A DNA stretch of 60,000 nt, from contig NC_064035.1 in NCBI RefSeq assembly GCF_932526225.1, positions 5,333,501 to 5,393,500 on the forward strand, in the 5' to 3' direction. This document shows, in pieces, positions 25,901 through 38,616 of this stretch. Source of the DNA: Nematostella vectensis. Its lineage: Eukaryota > Cnidaria > Anthozoa > Actiniaria > Edwardsiidae. Position numbers and translations under genes: made by a program. The stretch's first letter is position 1; the number at the start of each line of letters is the position of its first letter. The notes under the pieces were generated by a model. That model saw only the letters and a program-made list of their open reading frames with translations, was not told the DNA's origin and did no database searches.

Positions 25901-26293
25901 GTTTTGTGCGATCAACAAATTAAACTTTGTGATTGTCATTTATAGAACTATTTGGTTAATAAGGGAGATGGCGTGACGACACGAAAAGGTTATAAGGGAA
26001 ATATGGCGTAACGACACGGAGTTCGTGACGTTAATAAAACTGCGTAATCATCGAGAGGGAACCCGTGACATCAAGTGCGCAAGTCATTTCGAGCAAATAA
26101 TCTTAATAATCGGGAAAATATATCCTAATTGATTCATTTTCTTAAGATGCTGCTTTCTTATAGTATAAAGAATTCTTTATAAAAGTATATAGAGGAAGTG
26201 CGTGTAGAAGCAAGACTGAGAAAATACTTACAGGCTTACGTGCGCACACAGCGCACACATAATAGGAAATCACGATATCAAGGGTATAGCAAG
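22995..26293. other. Non-coding region left of the 144-bp satellite
   Basis: No supported gene or mobile element is visible. A weak local repetition, ATGGCGTGACGACACG and ATGGCGTAACGACACG, occurs at about 25965-26020. Open frames of 60-78 aa have no recognisable domain. The sequence directly left of the satellite does not continue the reverse-transcriptase reading frame upstream, unlike its right side. Confidence 0.5.
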
Positions 26294-29200
26294 GTGCTTA
26301 TACTTGGCTCATCTAAGGCTAAAGTGCCTTTCTCTCTACTACTAGGGCTGCATCCTTGGTCCGTTAATCTTCCTGGTCTATATCAATGACCTTGCAGGGT
26401 GTCTTAAGCCTTCTAAAAGTCATGTGTATGCAGTATCGTGCTTACACTTGGTTCATCTAAGGCTAAAGTGCCTTTCTCTCTACTACTAGGGCTGCATCCT
26501 TGGTCCGTTACTATTCCTGGTCTATATCAATGACCTTGCAGGGTGTCTTAAGCCTTCTAAAAGTCATGTGTATGCAGTATCGTGCTTATACTTGGCTCAT
26601 CTAAGGCTAAAGTGCCTTTCTCTCTACTACTAGGGCTGCATCCTTGGTCCGTTACTATTCCTGGTCTATATCAATGACCTTGCAGGGTGTTTTAAGCCTT
26701 CTAAAAGTCATGTGTATGCAGTATCGTGCATACACTTGGTTCATCTAAGGCTAAAGTGCCTTTCTCTCTACTACTAGGGCTGCATCCTAGGTCCGTTACT
26801 ATTCCTGGTCTATATCAATGACCTTGCAGGGTGTCTTAAGCCTTCTAAAAGTCATGTGTATGCAGTATCGTGCTTACACTTGGTTCATCTAAGGCTAAAG
26901 TGCCTTTCTCTCTACTACTAGGGCTGCATCCTTGGTCCGTTACTCTTTCTGGTCTATATCAATGACCTTGCAGGGTGTCTTAAGCCTTCTAAAAGTCATG
27001 TGTATGCAGTATCGTGCTTACACTTGGTTCATCTAAGGCTAAAGTGCCTTTCTCTCTACTACAAGGGCAGCATCCTAGGTCCGTTACTATTCCTGGTCTA
27101 TATCAATGACCTTGCAGGGTGTCTTAAGCCTTCTAAAAGTCATGTGTATGCAGTATCGTGCATACACTTGGTTCATCTAAGGCTAAAGTGCCTTTCTCTC
27201 TACTACTAGGGCTGCATCCTTGGTCCGTTACTATTCCTGGTCTATATCAATGACCTTGCAGGGTGTTTTAAGCCTTCTAAAAGTCATGTGTATGCAGTAT
27301 CGTGCATACACTTGGTTCATCTAAGGCTAAAGTGCCTTTCTCTCTACTACTAGGGCTGCATCCTTGGTCCGTTAATCTTCCTGGTCTAAATCAATGACCT
27401 TGCAGGGTGTCTTAAGCCTTTTAAAAGTCATGTGTATGCAGTATCGTGCATACACTTGGTTCATCTAAGGCTAAAGTGCCTTTCTCTCTACTACTAGGGC
27501 TGCATCCTTGGTCCGTTACTATTCCTGGTCTATATCAATGACCTTGCAGGGTGTTTTAAGCCTTCTAAAAGTCATGTGTATGCAGTATCGTGCATACACT
27601 TGGTTCATCTAAGGCTAAAGTGCCTTTCTCTCTACTACTAGGGCTGCATCCTTGGTCCGTTAATCTTCCTGGTCTAAATCAATGACCTTGCAGGGTGTCT
27701 TAAGCCTTTTAAAAGTCATGTGTATGCAGTATCGTGCATACACTTGGTTCATCTAAGGCTAAAGTGCCTTTCTCTCTACTACTAGGGCTGCATCCTTGGT
27801 CCGTTACTCTTCCTGGTCTATATCAATGACCTTGCAGGGTGTCTTAAGCCTTCTAAAAGTCATGTGTATGCAGTATCGTGCTTACACTTGGTTCATCTAA
27901 GGCTAAAGTGCCTTTCTCTCTACTACTAGGGCTGCATCCTTGGTCCGTTACTATTCCTGGTCTATATCAATGACCTTGCAGGGTGTCTTAAGCCTTCTAA
28001 AAGTCATGTGTATGCAGTATCGTGCATACACTTGGCTCTTCTAAGGCTAAAGTGCCTTTCTCTCTACTACTAGGGCTGCATCCTTGGTCCGTTACTCTTT
28101 CTGGTCTATATCAATGACCTTGCAGGGTGTCTTAAGCCTTCTAAAAGTCATGTGTATGCAGTATCGTGCATACACTTGGTTCATCTAAGGCTAAAGTGCC
28201 TTTCTCTCTACTACTAGGGCTGCATCCTTGGTCCGTTACTATTCCTGGTCTATATCAATGACCTTGCAGGGTGTCTTAAGCCTTCTAAAAGTCATGTGTA
28301 TGCAGTATCGTGCTTACACTTGGTTCATCTAAGGCTAAAGTGCCTTTCTCTCTACTATTAGGGATGCATCCTTGGTCCGTTACTATTCCTGGTCTATATC
28401 AATGACCTTGCAGGGTGTCTTAAGCCTTCTAAAAGTCATGTGTATGCAGTATCGTGCTTACACTTGGTTCATCTAAGGCTAAAGTGCCTTTCTCTCTACT
28501 ACTAGGGCTGCATCCTTGGTCCGTTACTATTCCTGGTCTAAATCAATGACCTTGCAGGGTGTCTCAAGCCTTCTAAAAGTCATGTGTATGCAGTATCGTG
28601 CTTACACTTGGTTCATCTAAGGCTAAAGTGCCTTTCTCTCTACTACTAGGGCTGCATCCTTGGTCCGTTACTATTCCTGGTCTAAATCAATGACCTTGCA
28701 GGGTGTCTTAAGCCTTCTAAAAGTCATGTGTATGCAGTATCGTGCGTACACTTGGTTCATCTAAGGCTAAAGTGCCTTTCTCTCTACTACTAGGGCTGCA
28801 TCCTTGGTCCGTTACTATTCCTGGTCTATATCAATGACCTTGCAGGGTGTCTTAAGCCTTCTAAAAGTCATGTGTATGCAGTATCGTGCTTACACTTGGT
28901 TCATCTAAGGCTAAAGTGCCTTTCTCTCTACTACTAGGGCTGCATCCTTGGTCCGTTACTATTCCTGGTCTAAATCAATGACTTTGCAGGGTGTCTTAAG
29001 CCTTCTAAAAGTCATGTGTATGCAGTATCGTGCTTACACTTGGTTCATCTAAGGCTAAAGTGCCTTTCTCTCTACTACTAGGGCTGCATCCTTGGTCCGT
29101 TACTATTCCTGGTCTAAATCAATGACCTTGCAGGGTGTCTTAAGCCTTCTAAAAGTCATGTGTATGCAGTATCGTGCGTACACTTGGTTCATCTAAGGCT

Positions 29201-32200
29201 AAAGTGCCTTTCTCTCTACTACTAGGGCTGCATCCTTGGTCCGTTACTATTCCTGGTCTATATCAATGACCTTGCAGGGTGTCTTAAGCCTTCTAAAAGT
29301 CATGTGTATGCAGTATCGTGCTTACACTTGGTTCATCTAAGGCTAAAGTGCCTTTCTCTCTACTACTAGGGCTGCATCCTTGGTCCGTTACTATTCCTGG
29401 TCTAAATCAATGACCTTGCAGGGTGTCTTAAGCCTTCTAAAAGTCATGTGTATGCAGTATCGTGCTTACACTTGGTTCATCTAAGGCTAAAGTGCCTTTC
29501 TCTCTACTACTAGGGCTGCATCCTAGGTCCGTTACTCTTCCTGGTCTAAATCAATGACCTTGCAGGGTGTCTTAAGCCTTCTAAAAGTCATGTGTATGCA
29601 GTATCGTGCATACACTTGGCTCTTCTAAGGCTAAAGTGCCTTTCTCTCTACTACTAGGGCTGCATCCTTGGTCCGTTACTATTCCTGGTCTATATCAATG
29701 ACCTTGCAGGGTGTCTTAAGCCTTCTAAAAGTCATGTGTATGCAGTATCGTGCTTACACTTGGTTCATCTAAGGCTAAAGTGCCTTTCTCTCTACTACTA
29801 GGGCTGCATCCTTGGTCCGTTACTATTCCTGGTCTAAATCAATGACCTTGCAGGGTGTCTCAAGCCTTCTAAAAGTCATGTGTATGCAGTATCGTGCTTA
29901 CACTTGGTTCATCTAAGGCTAAAGTGCCTTTCTCTCTACTACTAGGGCTGCATCCTTGGTCCGTTACTATTCCTGGTCTAAATCAATGACCTTGCAGGGT
30001 GTCTTAAGCCTTCTAAAAGTCATGTGTATGCAGTATCGTGCGTACACTTGGTTCATCTAAGGCTAAAGTGCCTTTCTCTCTACTACTAGGGCTGCATCCT
30101 TGGTCCGTTACTATTCCTGGTCTATATCAATGACCTTGCAGGGTGTCTTAAGCCTTCTAAAAGTCATGTGTATGCAGTATCGTGCATACACTTGGCTCTT
30201 CTAAGGCTAAAGTGCCTTTCTCTCTACTACTAGGGCTGCATCCTTGGTCCGTTACTCTTTCTGGTCTATATCAATGACCTTGCAGGGTGTCTTAAGCCTT
30301 CTAAAAGTCATGTGTATGCAGTATCGTGCTTACACTTGGTTCATCTAAGGCTAAAGTGCCTTTCTCTCTACTACTAGGGCTGCATCCTTGGTCCGTTACT
30401 ATTCCTGGTCTAAATCAATGACCTTGCAGGGTGTCTTAAGCCTTCTAAAAGTCATGTGTATGCAGTATCGTGCATACACTTGGTTCATCTAAGGCTAAAG
30501 TGCCTTTCTCTCTACTACTAGGGCTGCATCCTTGGTCCGTTACTATTCCTGGTCTATATCAATGACCTTGCAGGGTGTTTTAAGCCTTCTAAAAGTCATG
30601 TGTATGCAGTATCGTGCATACACTTGGTTCATCTAAGGCTAAAGTGCCTTTCTCTCTACTACTAGGGCTGCATCCTTGGTCCGTTAATCTTCCTGGTCTA
30701 AATCAATGACCTTGCAGGGTGTCTTAAGCCTTTTAAAAGTCATGTGTATGCAGTATCGTGCATACACTTGGTTCATCTAAGGCTAAAGTGCCTTTCTCTC
30801 TACTACTAGGGCTGCATCCTTGGTCCGTTACTATTCCTGGTCTATATCAATGACCTTGCAGGGTGTCTTAAGCCTTCTAAAAGTCATGTGTATGCAGTAT
30901 CGTGCATACACTTGGCTCTTCTAAGGCTAAAGTGCCTTTCTCTCTACTACTAGGGCTGCATCCTTGGTCCGTTACTCTTTCTGGTCTATATCAATGACCT
31001 TGCAGGGTGTCTTAAGCCTTCTAAAAGTCATGTGTATGCAGTATCGTGCTTACACTTGGTTCATCTAAGGCTAAAGTGCCTTTCTCTCTACTACTAGGGC
31101 TGCATCCTTGGTCCGTTACTATTCCTGGTCTAAATCAATGACCTTGCAGGGTGTCTTAAGCCTTCTAAAAGTCATGTGTATGCAGTATCGTGCATACACT
31201 TGGTTCATCTAAGGCTAAAGTGCCTTTCTCTCTACTACTAGGGCTGCATCCTTGGTCCGTTACTATTCCTGGTCTATATCAATGACCTTGCAGGGTGTCT
31301 TAAGCCTTCTAAAAGTCATGTGTATGCAGTATCGTGCTTACACTTGGTTCATCTAAGGCTAAAGTGCCTTTCTCTCTACTATTAGGGATGCATCCTTGGT
31401 CCGTTACTATTCCTGGTCTATATCAATGACCTTGCAGGGTGTCTTAAGCCTTCTAAAAGTCATGTGTATGCAGTATCGTGCTTACACTTGGTTCATCTAA
31501 GGCTAAAGTGCCTTTCTCTCTACTACTAGGGCTGCATCCTTGGTCCGTTACTATTCCTGGTCTAAATCAATGACCTTGCAGGGTGTCTCAAGCCTTCTAA
31601 AAGTCATGTGTATGCAGTATCGTGCTTACACTTGGTTCATCTAAGGCTAAAGTGCCTTTCTCTCTACTACTAGGGCTGCATCCTTGGTCCGTTACTATTC
31701 CTGGTCTAAATCAATGACCTTGCAGGGTGTCTTAAGCCTTCTAAAAGTCATGTGTATGCAGTATCGTGCGTACACTTGGTTCATCTAAGGCTAAAGTGCC
31801 TTTCTCTCTACTACTAGGGCTGCATCCTTGGTCCGTTACTATTCCTGGTCTATATCAATGACCTTGCAGGGTGTCTTAAGCCTTCTAAAAGTCATGTGTA
31901 TGCAGTATCGTGCTTACACTTGGTTCATCTAAGGCTAAAGTGCCTTTCTCTCTACTACTAGGGCTGCATCCTTGGTCCGTTACTATTCCTGGTCTAAATC
32001 AATGACTTTGCAGGGTGTCTTAAGCCTTCTAAAAGTCATGTGTATGCAGTATCGTGCTTACACTTGGTTCATCTAAGGCTAAAGTGCCTTTCTCTCTACT
32101 ACTAGGGCTGCATCCTTGGTCCGTTACTATTCCTGGTCTAAATCAATGACCTTGCAGGGTGTCTTAAGCCTTCTAAAAGTCATGTGTATGCAGTATCGTG

Positions 32201-34784
32201 CGTACACTTGGTTCATCTAAGGCTAAAGTGCCTTTCTCTCTACTACTAGGGCTGCATCCTTGGTCCGTTACTATTCCTGGTCTATATCAATGACCTTGCA
32301 GGGTGTCTTAAGCCTTCTAAAAGTCATGTGTATGCAGTATCGTGCTTACACTTGGTTCATCTAAGGCTAAAGTGCCTTTCTCTCTACTACTAGGGCTGCA
32401 TCCTTGGTCCGTTACTATTCCTGGTCTAAATCAATGACCTTGCAGGGTGTCTTAAGCCTTCTAAAAGTCATGTGTATGCAGTATCGTGCTTACACTTGGT
32501 TCATCTAAGGCTAAAGTGCCTTTCTCTCTACTACTAGGGCTGCATCCTAGGTCCGTTACTCTTCCTGGTCTAAATCAATGACCTTGCAGGGTGTCTTAAG
32601 CCTTCTAAAAGTCATGTGTATGCAGTATCGTGCATACACTTGGCTCTTCTAAGGCTAAAGTGCCTTTCTCTCTACTACTAGGGCTGCATCCTTGGTCCGT
32701 TACTATTCCTGGTCTATATCAATGACCTTGCAGGGTGTCTTAAGCCTTCTAAAAGTCATGTGTATGCAGTATCGTGCTTACACTTGGTTCATCTAAGGCT
32801 AAAGTGCCTTTCTCTCTACTACTAGGGCTGCATCCTTGGTCCGTTACTATTCCTGGTCTAAATCAATGACCTTGCAGGGTGTCTCAAGCCTTCTAAAAGT
32901 CATGTGTATGCAGTATCGTGCTTACACTTGGTTCATCTAAGGCTAAAGTGCCTTTCTCTCTACTACTAGGGCTGCATCCTTGGTCCGTTACTATTCCTGG
33001 TCTAAATCAATGACCTTGCAGGGTGTCTTAAGCCTTCTAAAAGTCATGTGTATGCAGTATCGTGCGTACACTTGGTTCATCTAAGGCTAAAGTGCCTTTC
33101 TCTCTACTACTAGGGCTGCATCCTTGGTCCGTTACTATTCCTGGTCTATATCAATGACCTTGCAGGGTGTCTTAAGCCTTCTAAAAGTCATGTGTATGCA
33201 GTATCGTGCTTACACTTGGTTCATCTAAGGCTAAAGTGCCTTTCTCTTTACTACTAGGGCTGCATCCTTGGTCCGTTACTATTCCTGGTCTAAATCAATG
33301 ACCTTGCAGGGTGTCTTAAGCCTTCTAAAAGTCATGTGTATGCAGTATCGTGCTTACACTTGGTTCATCTAAGGCTAAAGTGCCTTTCTCTCTACTACTA
33401 GGGCTGCATCCTAGGTCCGTTACTCTTCCTGGTCTAAATCAATGACCTTGCAGGGTGTCTTAAGCCTTCTAAAAGTCATGTGTATGCAGTATCGTGCATA
33501 CACTTGGCTCTTCTAAGGCTAAAGTGCCTTTCTCTCTACTACTAGGGCTGCATCCTTGGTCCGTTACTATTCCTGGTCTATATCAATGACCTTGCAGGGT
33601 GTCTTAAGCCTTCTAAAAGTCATGTGTATGCAGTATCGTGCTTACACTTGGTTCATCTAAGGCTAAAGTGCCTTTCTCTCTACTACTAGGGCTGCATCCT
33701 AGGTCCGTTACTATTCCTGGTCTATATCAATGACCTTGCAGGGTGTCTTAAGCCTTCTAAAAGTCATGTGTATGCAGTATCGTGCTTACACTTGGTGCAT
33801 CTAAGGCTAAAGTGCCTTTCTCTATACTACTAGGACTGCATCCTTGGTCCGTTACTCTTCCTGGTCTATATCAATGACCTTGCAGGGTGTCTCAAGCCTT
33901 CTAAAAGTAATGTGTATGCAGTATCGTGCTTACACTTGGTTCATCTAAGGCTAAAGTGCCTTTCTCTCTACTACTAGGGCTGCATCCTTGGTCCGTTACT
34001 ATTCCTGGTCTATATCAATGACCTTGCAGGGTGTCTTAAGCCTTCTAAAAGTCATGTGTATGCAGTATCGTGCTTACACTTGGTTCATCTAAGGCTAAAG
34101 TGCCTTTCTCTCTACTACTAGGGCTGCATCCTTGGTCCGTTACTATTCCTGGTCTATATCAATGACCTTGCAGGGTGTCTTAAGCCTTCTAAAAGTCATG
34201 TGTATGCAGTATCGTGCTTACACTTGGTTCATCTAAGGCTAAAGTGCCTTTCTCTCTACTACTAGGGCTGCATCCTTGGTCCGTTACTCTTCCTGGTCTA
34301 AATCAATGACCTTGCAGGGTGTCTTAAGCCTTCTAAAAGTCATGTGTATGCAGTATCGTGCATAAGCTTGGTTCATCTAAGGCTAAAGAGCCTTTCTCTC
34401 TACTACTAGGGCTGCATCCTTGGTCCGTTACTATTCCTGGTCTATATCAATGACCTTGCAGGGTGTCTTAAGCCTTCTAAAAGTCATGTGTATGCAGTAT
34501 CGTGCATACGCTTGGTTCATCTAAGGCTAAAGAGCCTTTCTCTCTACTACTAGGGCTGCATCCTTGGTCCGTTACTATTCCTGGTCTATATCAATGACCT
34601 TGCAGGGTGTCTCAAGCCTTCTAAAAGTCATGTGTATGCAGTATCGTGCTTACACTTGGTTCATCTAAGGCTAAAGAGCCTTTCTCTCTACTACTAGGGC
34701 TGCATCCTTGGTCCGTTACTATTCCTGGTCTATATCAATGACCTTGCAGGGTGTCTCAAGCCTTCTAAAAGTCATGTGTAGGCA
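26294..34784 (+). repeat. 144-bp satellite array, 59 units, derived from LINE reverse transcriptase
   Basis: The unit is exactly 144 bp: the marker GCAGTATCGTGC recurs every 144 bases, and the distance from the first CAG marker (26431) to the last (34783) is 8352 = 58 x 144, so there is no net indel in the array. Units differ by a few substitutions. Read in one plus-strand frame a unit encodes KGSILGPLLFLVYINDL followed by GCLKPSKSHVYA, the conserved core of non-LTR retrotransposon reverse transcriptases up to the YADD box. Most units carry CTAGGGCTGC, giving a stop; the unit at 27061 has CAAGGGCAGC and keeps the RT sense. Unit joins fall in the codons of YADD. It encodes no intact protein. 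Confidence 0.95.
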
Positions 34785-35045
34785 GACGGCATAGTATTGA
34801 GTGCAGCCTCTACATCCAGTGCTAAACTCTGTTTAAAGATGAATAAGGACTTAAATAATGTTAAATAAAGGCTTTTAGAAAATAGACTTAGTTTAAATGT
34901 TGCAAAGACGGAGTATATGTTTCTTATTGACTGATTTTAAGTTATCGAGTTCAGGGAGGAGTCACTCAATTGAAATAAGGAATCAAGAAATTTGAGTGGA
35001 AACCGCCAAAATATTCAGGGGTTCGCTTTGATGAAAACAGAAAAC
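34785..35045 (+). pseudogene. Decayed non-LTR retrotransposon reverse-transcriptase fragment
   Basis: The last satellite unit runs without a break into sequence that continues the same RT frame: ADGIVLSAASTSSA, then MNKDLNNV, RLLENRLSLNVAKTEYM and, after stops and frameshifts, IEIRNQEI and YSGVRFDEN. These match in order the region after the YADD box of LINE-type RTs (KLNEDL..., LxLNVxKTEYM, GVxFDEN patterns). The catalytic box is broken: the Tyr codon is a stop (TAG) and the second Asp is Gly. It is an old relic and the probable parent of the adjacent satellite. The clade (CR1/L2/RTE/Jockey) cannot be assigned by eye. Confidence 0.85.
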
Positions 35046-35049
35046 AATT

Positions 35050-38000
35050 GTGTACTATTTACACTATATGGCCTGGAGGTAGGTAAGCCTGTGTGACCAT
35101 ACTCTACTATGTACTCCAACACTCTATGGCCTGGAAAGAGGTAAGCATGTATTACAATACTCAAGGGCGGATCCATACTCAGGGGGGGGGGGGGGGGAAA
35201 GGGTTTCAAGAAAAGGCCAGATTCAATGTTCTTCCATGTATTTTCTTATATCTTTTCTTTTCAAAGCCAAACATCTGAAAATAGGAGGACGGGGACAGCT
35301 CTGCCCTAAATCCGCCCCTGATAATCTAGTATGTACTAGGTAGGTAAGGCTGTTTGACCATACTCTAATATGTACTCTAACACTATATGGCCTGGAGGTA
35401 GATAAGACTGTGTTACCAGACTCTACTATGTACATCAACACTATATGGCCTGGAGGTAAGTAAGCCTGTGTTACCCTACTCTAGTATTTAATTCAACACT
35501 ATATGGCCTGGAGGTAGGTAAGCCTGTGTGACCATACTCTAGTATTTAATTCATCACTATATGGCCTGGAGGTAGGTAAGGCTGTGTTACCATACTCTAG
35601 TATGTACTTTAACACTATATGGCCTGGAGGTAGGTAAGGCTGTGTTACCCTACTCTAGTATGTACTTCAACACTATATGGCCTGGCGTTAGGTAAGCCTG
35701 TGTTACCCTACTCTAATATGTACTCTAACACTATATGGCCTGGAGGTAGGTAAGCCTATGTTACCATACTCTAGTATGTACTCCAACACTCTATGGCTTG
35801 GAGGTAGATAAGCCTATGTGACCAGACTCTACTATGTACTTCAACACTATATGGCCTGGAGGTAGGTAAGCCTGTGTGACCATACTCTAGTATGTACTTC
35901 AACACTCTATGGCCTGGAGGTAGGTAAGCCTGTTTGACCATACTCTAGTATGTACTTCAACACTCTATGGCCTGGAGGTAGGTAAGCCTGTGTGACCAGA
36001 CTCTACTATGTACATCAACACTATATGGCCTGGAGGTAGGTAAGCCTGTGTTACCATACTCTAGTATGTACTACAACACTATGGCCTGGAGGTAGGTAAG
36101 CCTGTGTTACCATACTCTAGTATGTACTTCAACACTCTATGGCCTGGAGGTAGGTAAGCCTGTGTGACCAGACTCTACTATGTACATCAACACTATATGG
36201 CCTGGAGGTAGGTAAGCCTGTGTTACCATACTCTAGTATGTACTACAACACTATGGCCTGGAGGTAGGTAAGCCTGTGTTACCATACTCTAGTATGTACT
36301 CCAACACTCTATGGCCTGGAGGTAGATAAGCCTGTGTTACCATACTCTAGTATGTACTACAACACTATATGGCCTGGAGGTAGGTAAGCCTGTTTGACCA
36401 TACTCTAGTATGTACTACAACACTATATGGCCTGGAGGTAGGTAAGCCTGTGTTACCATACTCTACTATGTACTTCAACACTATATGGCCTGGAGGTAGA
36501 TAAGCCTGTGTTACCCTACTCTAGTATGTACTTCAACACTAAATGGCCTGGCGTTAGGTAAGCCTGTGTTACCCTACTCTAGTATGTACTCTAACACTAT
36601 ATGGCCTGGAGGTAGGTAAGCCTGTGTTACCATACTCTATTATGTACTCCAACACTATATGGCCTGGAGGTAGGTAAGGCTGTGTGACCATACTCTAGTA
36701 TGTACTACAACACTATATGGCCTGGAGGTAGGTAAGCCTGTGTGACCATACTCTATTATGTACTCTAACACTCTATGGCCTGGAGGTAGATAAGCCTGTG
36801 TGACCAGACTCTACTATGTACTACAACACTCTATGGCCTGGAGGTAGGTAAGCCTGTGTTACCATACTCTAGTATGTACTTCAACACTATATGGCCTGGA
36901 GGTAGGTAAGCCTGTGTTACCATACTCTAGTATGTACTCTAACACTATATGGCCTGGCGGTAGGTAAGCCTGTGTGACCATACTCTAGTATGTACTTCAA
37001 CACTATATGGCCTGGAGGTAGGTAAGGCTGTGTGACCATACTCTAGTATGTACTACAACACTCTATGGCCTGGAGGTAGGTAAGCCTGTGTTACCATACT
37101 CTAGTATGTACTACAACACTATATGGCCTGGAGGTAGGTAAGCCTGTTTGACCATACTCTAGTATGTACTACAACACTATATGGCCTGGAGGTAGGTAAG
37201 CCTGTGTTACCATACTCTACTATGTACTTCAACACTATACGGCCTGGAGGTAGGTAAGCCTGTTTGACCATACTCTAGTATGTACTCTAACACTATATGG
37301 CCAGGAGGTAGGTAAGCCTGTGTGACCATACTCTAGTATGTACTCCAACACTCTATGGCCTGGAGGTAGGTAAGCCTGTGTTACCCTACTCTAGTATTTA
37401 ATTCAACACTATATGGCCTGGAGGTAGGTAAGCCTGTGTGACCATACTCTAGTATTTAATTCATCACTATATGGCCTGGAGGTAGGTAAGGCTGTGTTAC
37501 CATACTCTAGTATGTACTTTAACACTATATGGCCTGGCGGTAGGTAAGCCTGTGTGACCATACTCTAGTATGTACTACAACACTATATGGCCTGGAGGTA
37601 GGTAAGCCTGTGTGACCATACTCTAGTATGTACTACAACACTATACGGCCTGGAGGTAGGTAAGGCTGTGTTACCATACTCTAGTATGTACTCCAACAAT
37701 ATATGGCCTGGAGGTAGATAAGCCTGTGTTACCCTACTCTAGTATGTACTTCAACACTATATGGCCTGGAGGTAGGTAAGGCTGTGTTACCATACTCTAG
37801 TATGTACTCCAACACTATATGGCCTGGAGGTAGGTAAGCCTGTGTTACCCTACTCTAGTATGTACTTCAACACTATATGGCCTGGCGGTAGGTAAGCCTG
37901 TGTTACCCTACTCTAGTATGTACTTCAACACTATATGGCCTGGAGGTAGGTAAGCCTGTGTTACCATACTCTAGTATGTACTACAACACTCTATGGCCTG

Positions 38001-38397
38001 GAGGTAGGTAAGCCTGTGTGACGATACTCTAGTATGTACTACAACATTCTATGGCCTTGAGGTAAGTAAGCCTGTGTGACAATACTCTAGTATGTACTAC
38101 AACACTCTATGGCCTGGAGGTAGGTAAGCCTGTGTGACCATACTCTAGTATGTACTCCAACACTCTATGGCCTGGGGGTAGGTAAGCCTGTTTGACCATA
38201 CTCTAGTATGTACTACAACACTCTATGGCCTGGAGGTAGGTAAGCCTGTGTTACCCTACTCTAGTATGTACTTCAACACTCTATGGCCTGGAGGTAGGTA
38301 AGCCTGTGTGACCATACTCTACTATGTACTACAACACTATATGGCCTGGAGGTAGGTAAGCCTGTGTGGCCGTACTCTAGTATGTACTCCAACACTA
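35050..38397 (+). repeat. 58-bp satellite array, about 55 copies
   Basis: The unit, of the form CACTATATGGCCTGGAGGTAGG, TAAGCCTGTGTTACCATAC, TCTAGTATGTACTTCAA, is 58 bp; CCTGGAGGTA recurs at 35391, 35449 and 35507. Some units are 56 bp, lacking an AT in ACTATATGG. Units vary at a few positions. The array is interrupted at 35162-35320 by a small MITE. Each unit contains GAGGTAGGTAAGCC, which resembles a 5' splice site. No protein is encoded. It is unrelated in sequence to the 144-bp array next to it. Confidence 0.95.
35162..35320. mobile_element. hAT-like MITE inserted in the 58-bp array
   Basis: This 159-bp block has no similarity to the 58-bp unit and interrupts a copy of it. Its ends are inverted: CAAGGGCGGATCCA on the left and, reverse-complemented from the right, CAGGGGCGGATTTA. 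CAGGGGCGGAT-type termini are typical of hAT non-autonomous elements. It contains a G-run at about 35179-35197. The 8-bp target duplication expected for hAT is not clean (ACAATACT left, ATAATCTA right), so the superfamily is a tentative call. Confidence 0.6.
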
Positions 38398-38616
38398 AAT
38401 ATTCGCCACATCTACCCTACTTCACAAGGCTGCACCCTTTTCTTTTCTAACAATCAGTATTATTCATGTTCAGTTTATTATTAGGATAAATAATCCGTAG
38501 TACAGTTTTCAGTTGATTAGCAACATTTCTGTTGGTCAAAATCTGTAATCTGCACCAAAAACCTATACACCCCCTTTGATAACTAAAACCTTTTTGTATC
38601 AAAATTTGTATGTTTA
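38398..38616. other. Short spacer between satellite and DNA transposon
   Basis: No recognisable feature; it ends in the TTA (38614-38616) that forms the left target-site copy of the adjacent element. Confidence 0.6.

Noticed and set aside
26294-34784. CRISPR array
   Set aside because: Units are head-to-tail 144-bp copies without unique spacers, in a eukaryotic context, with no cas genes.
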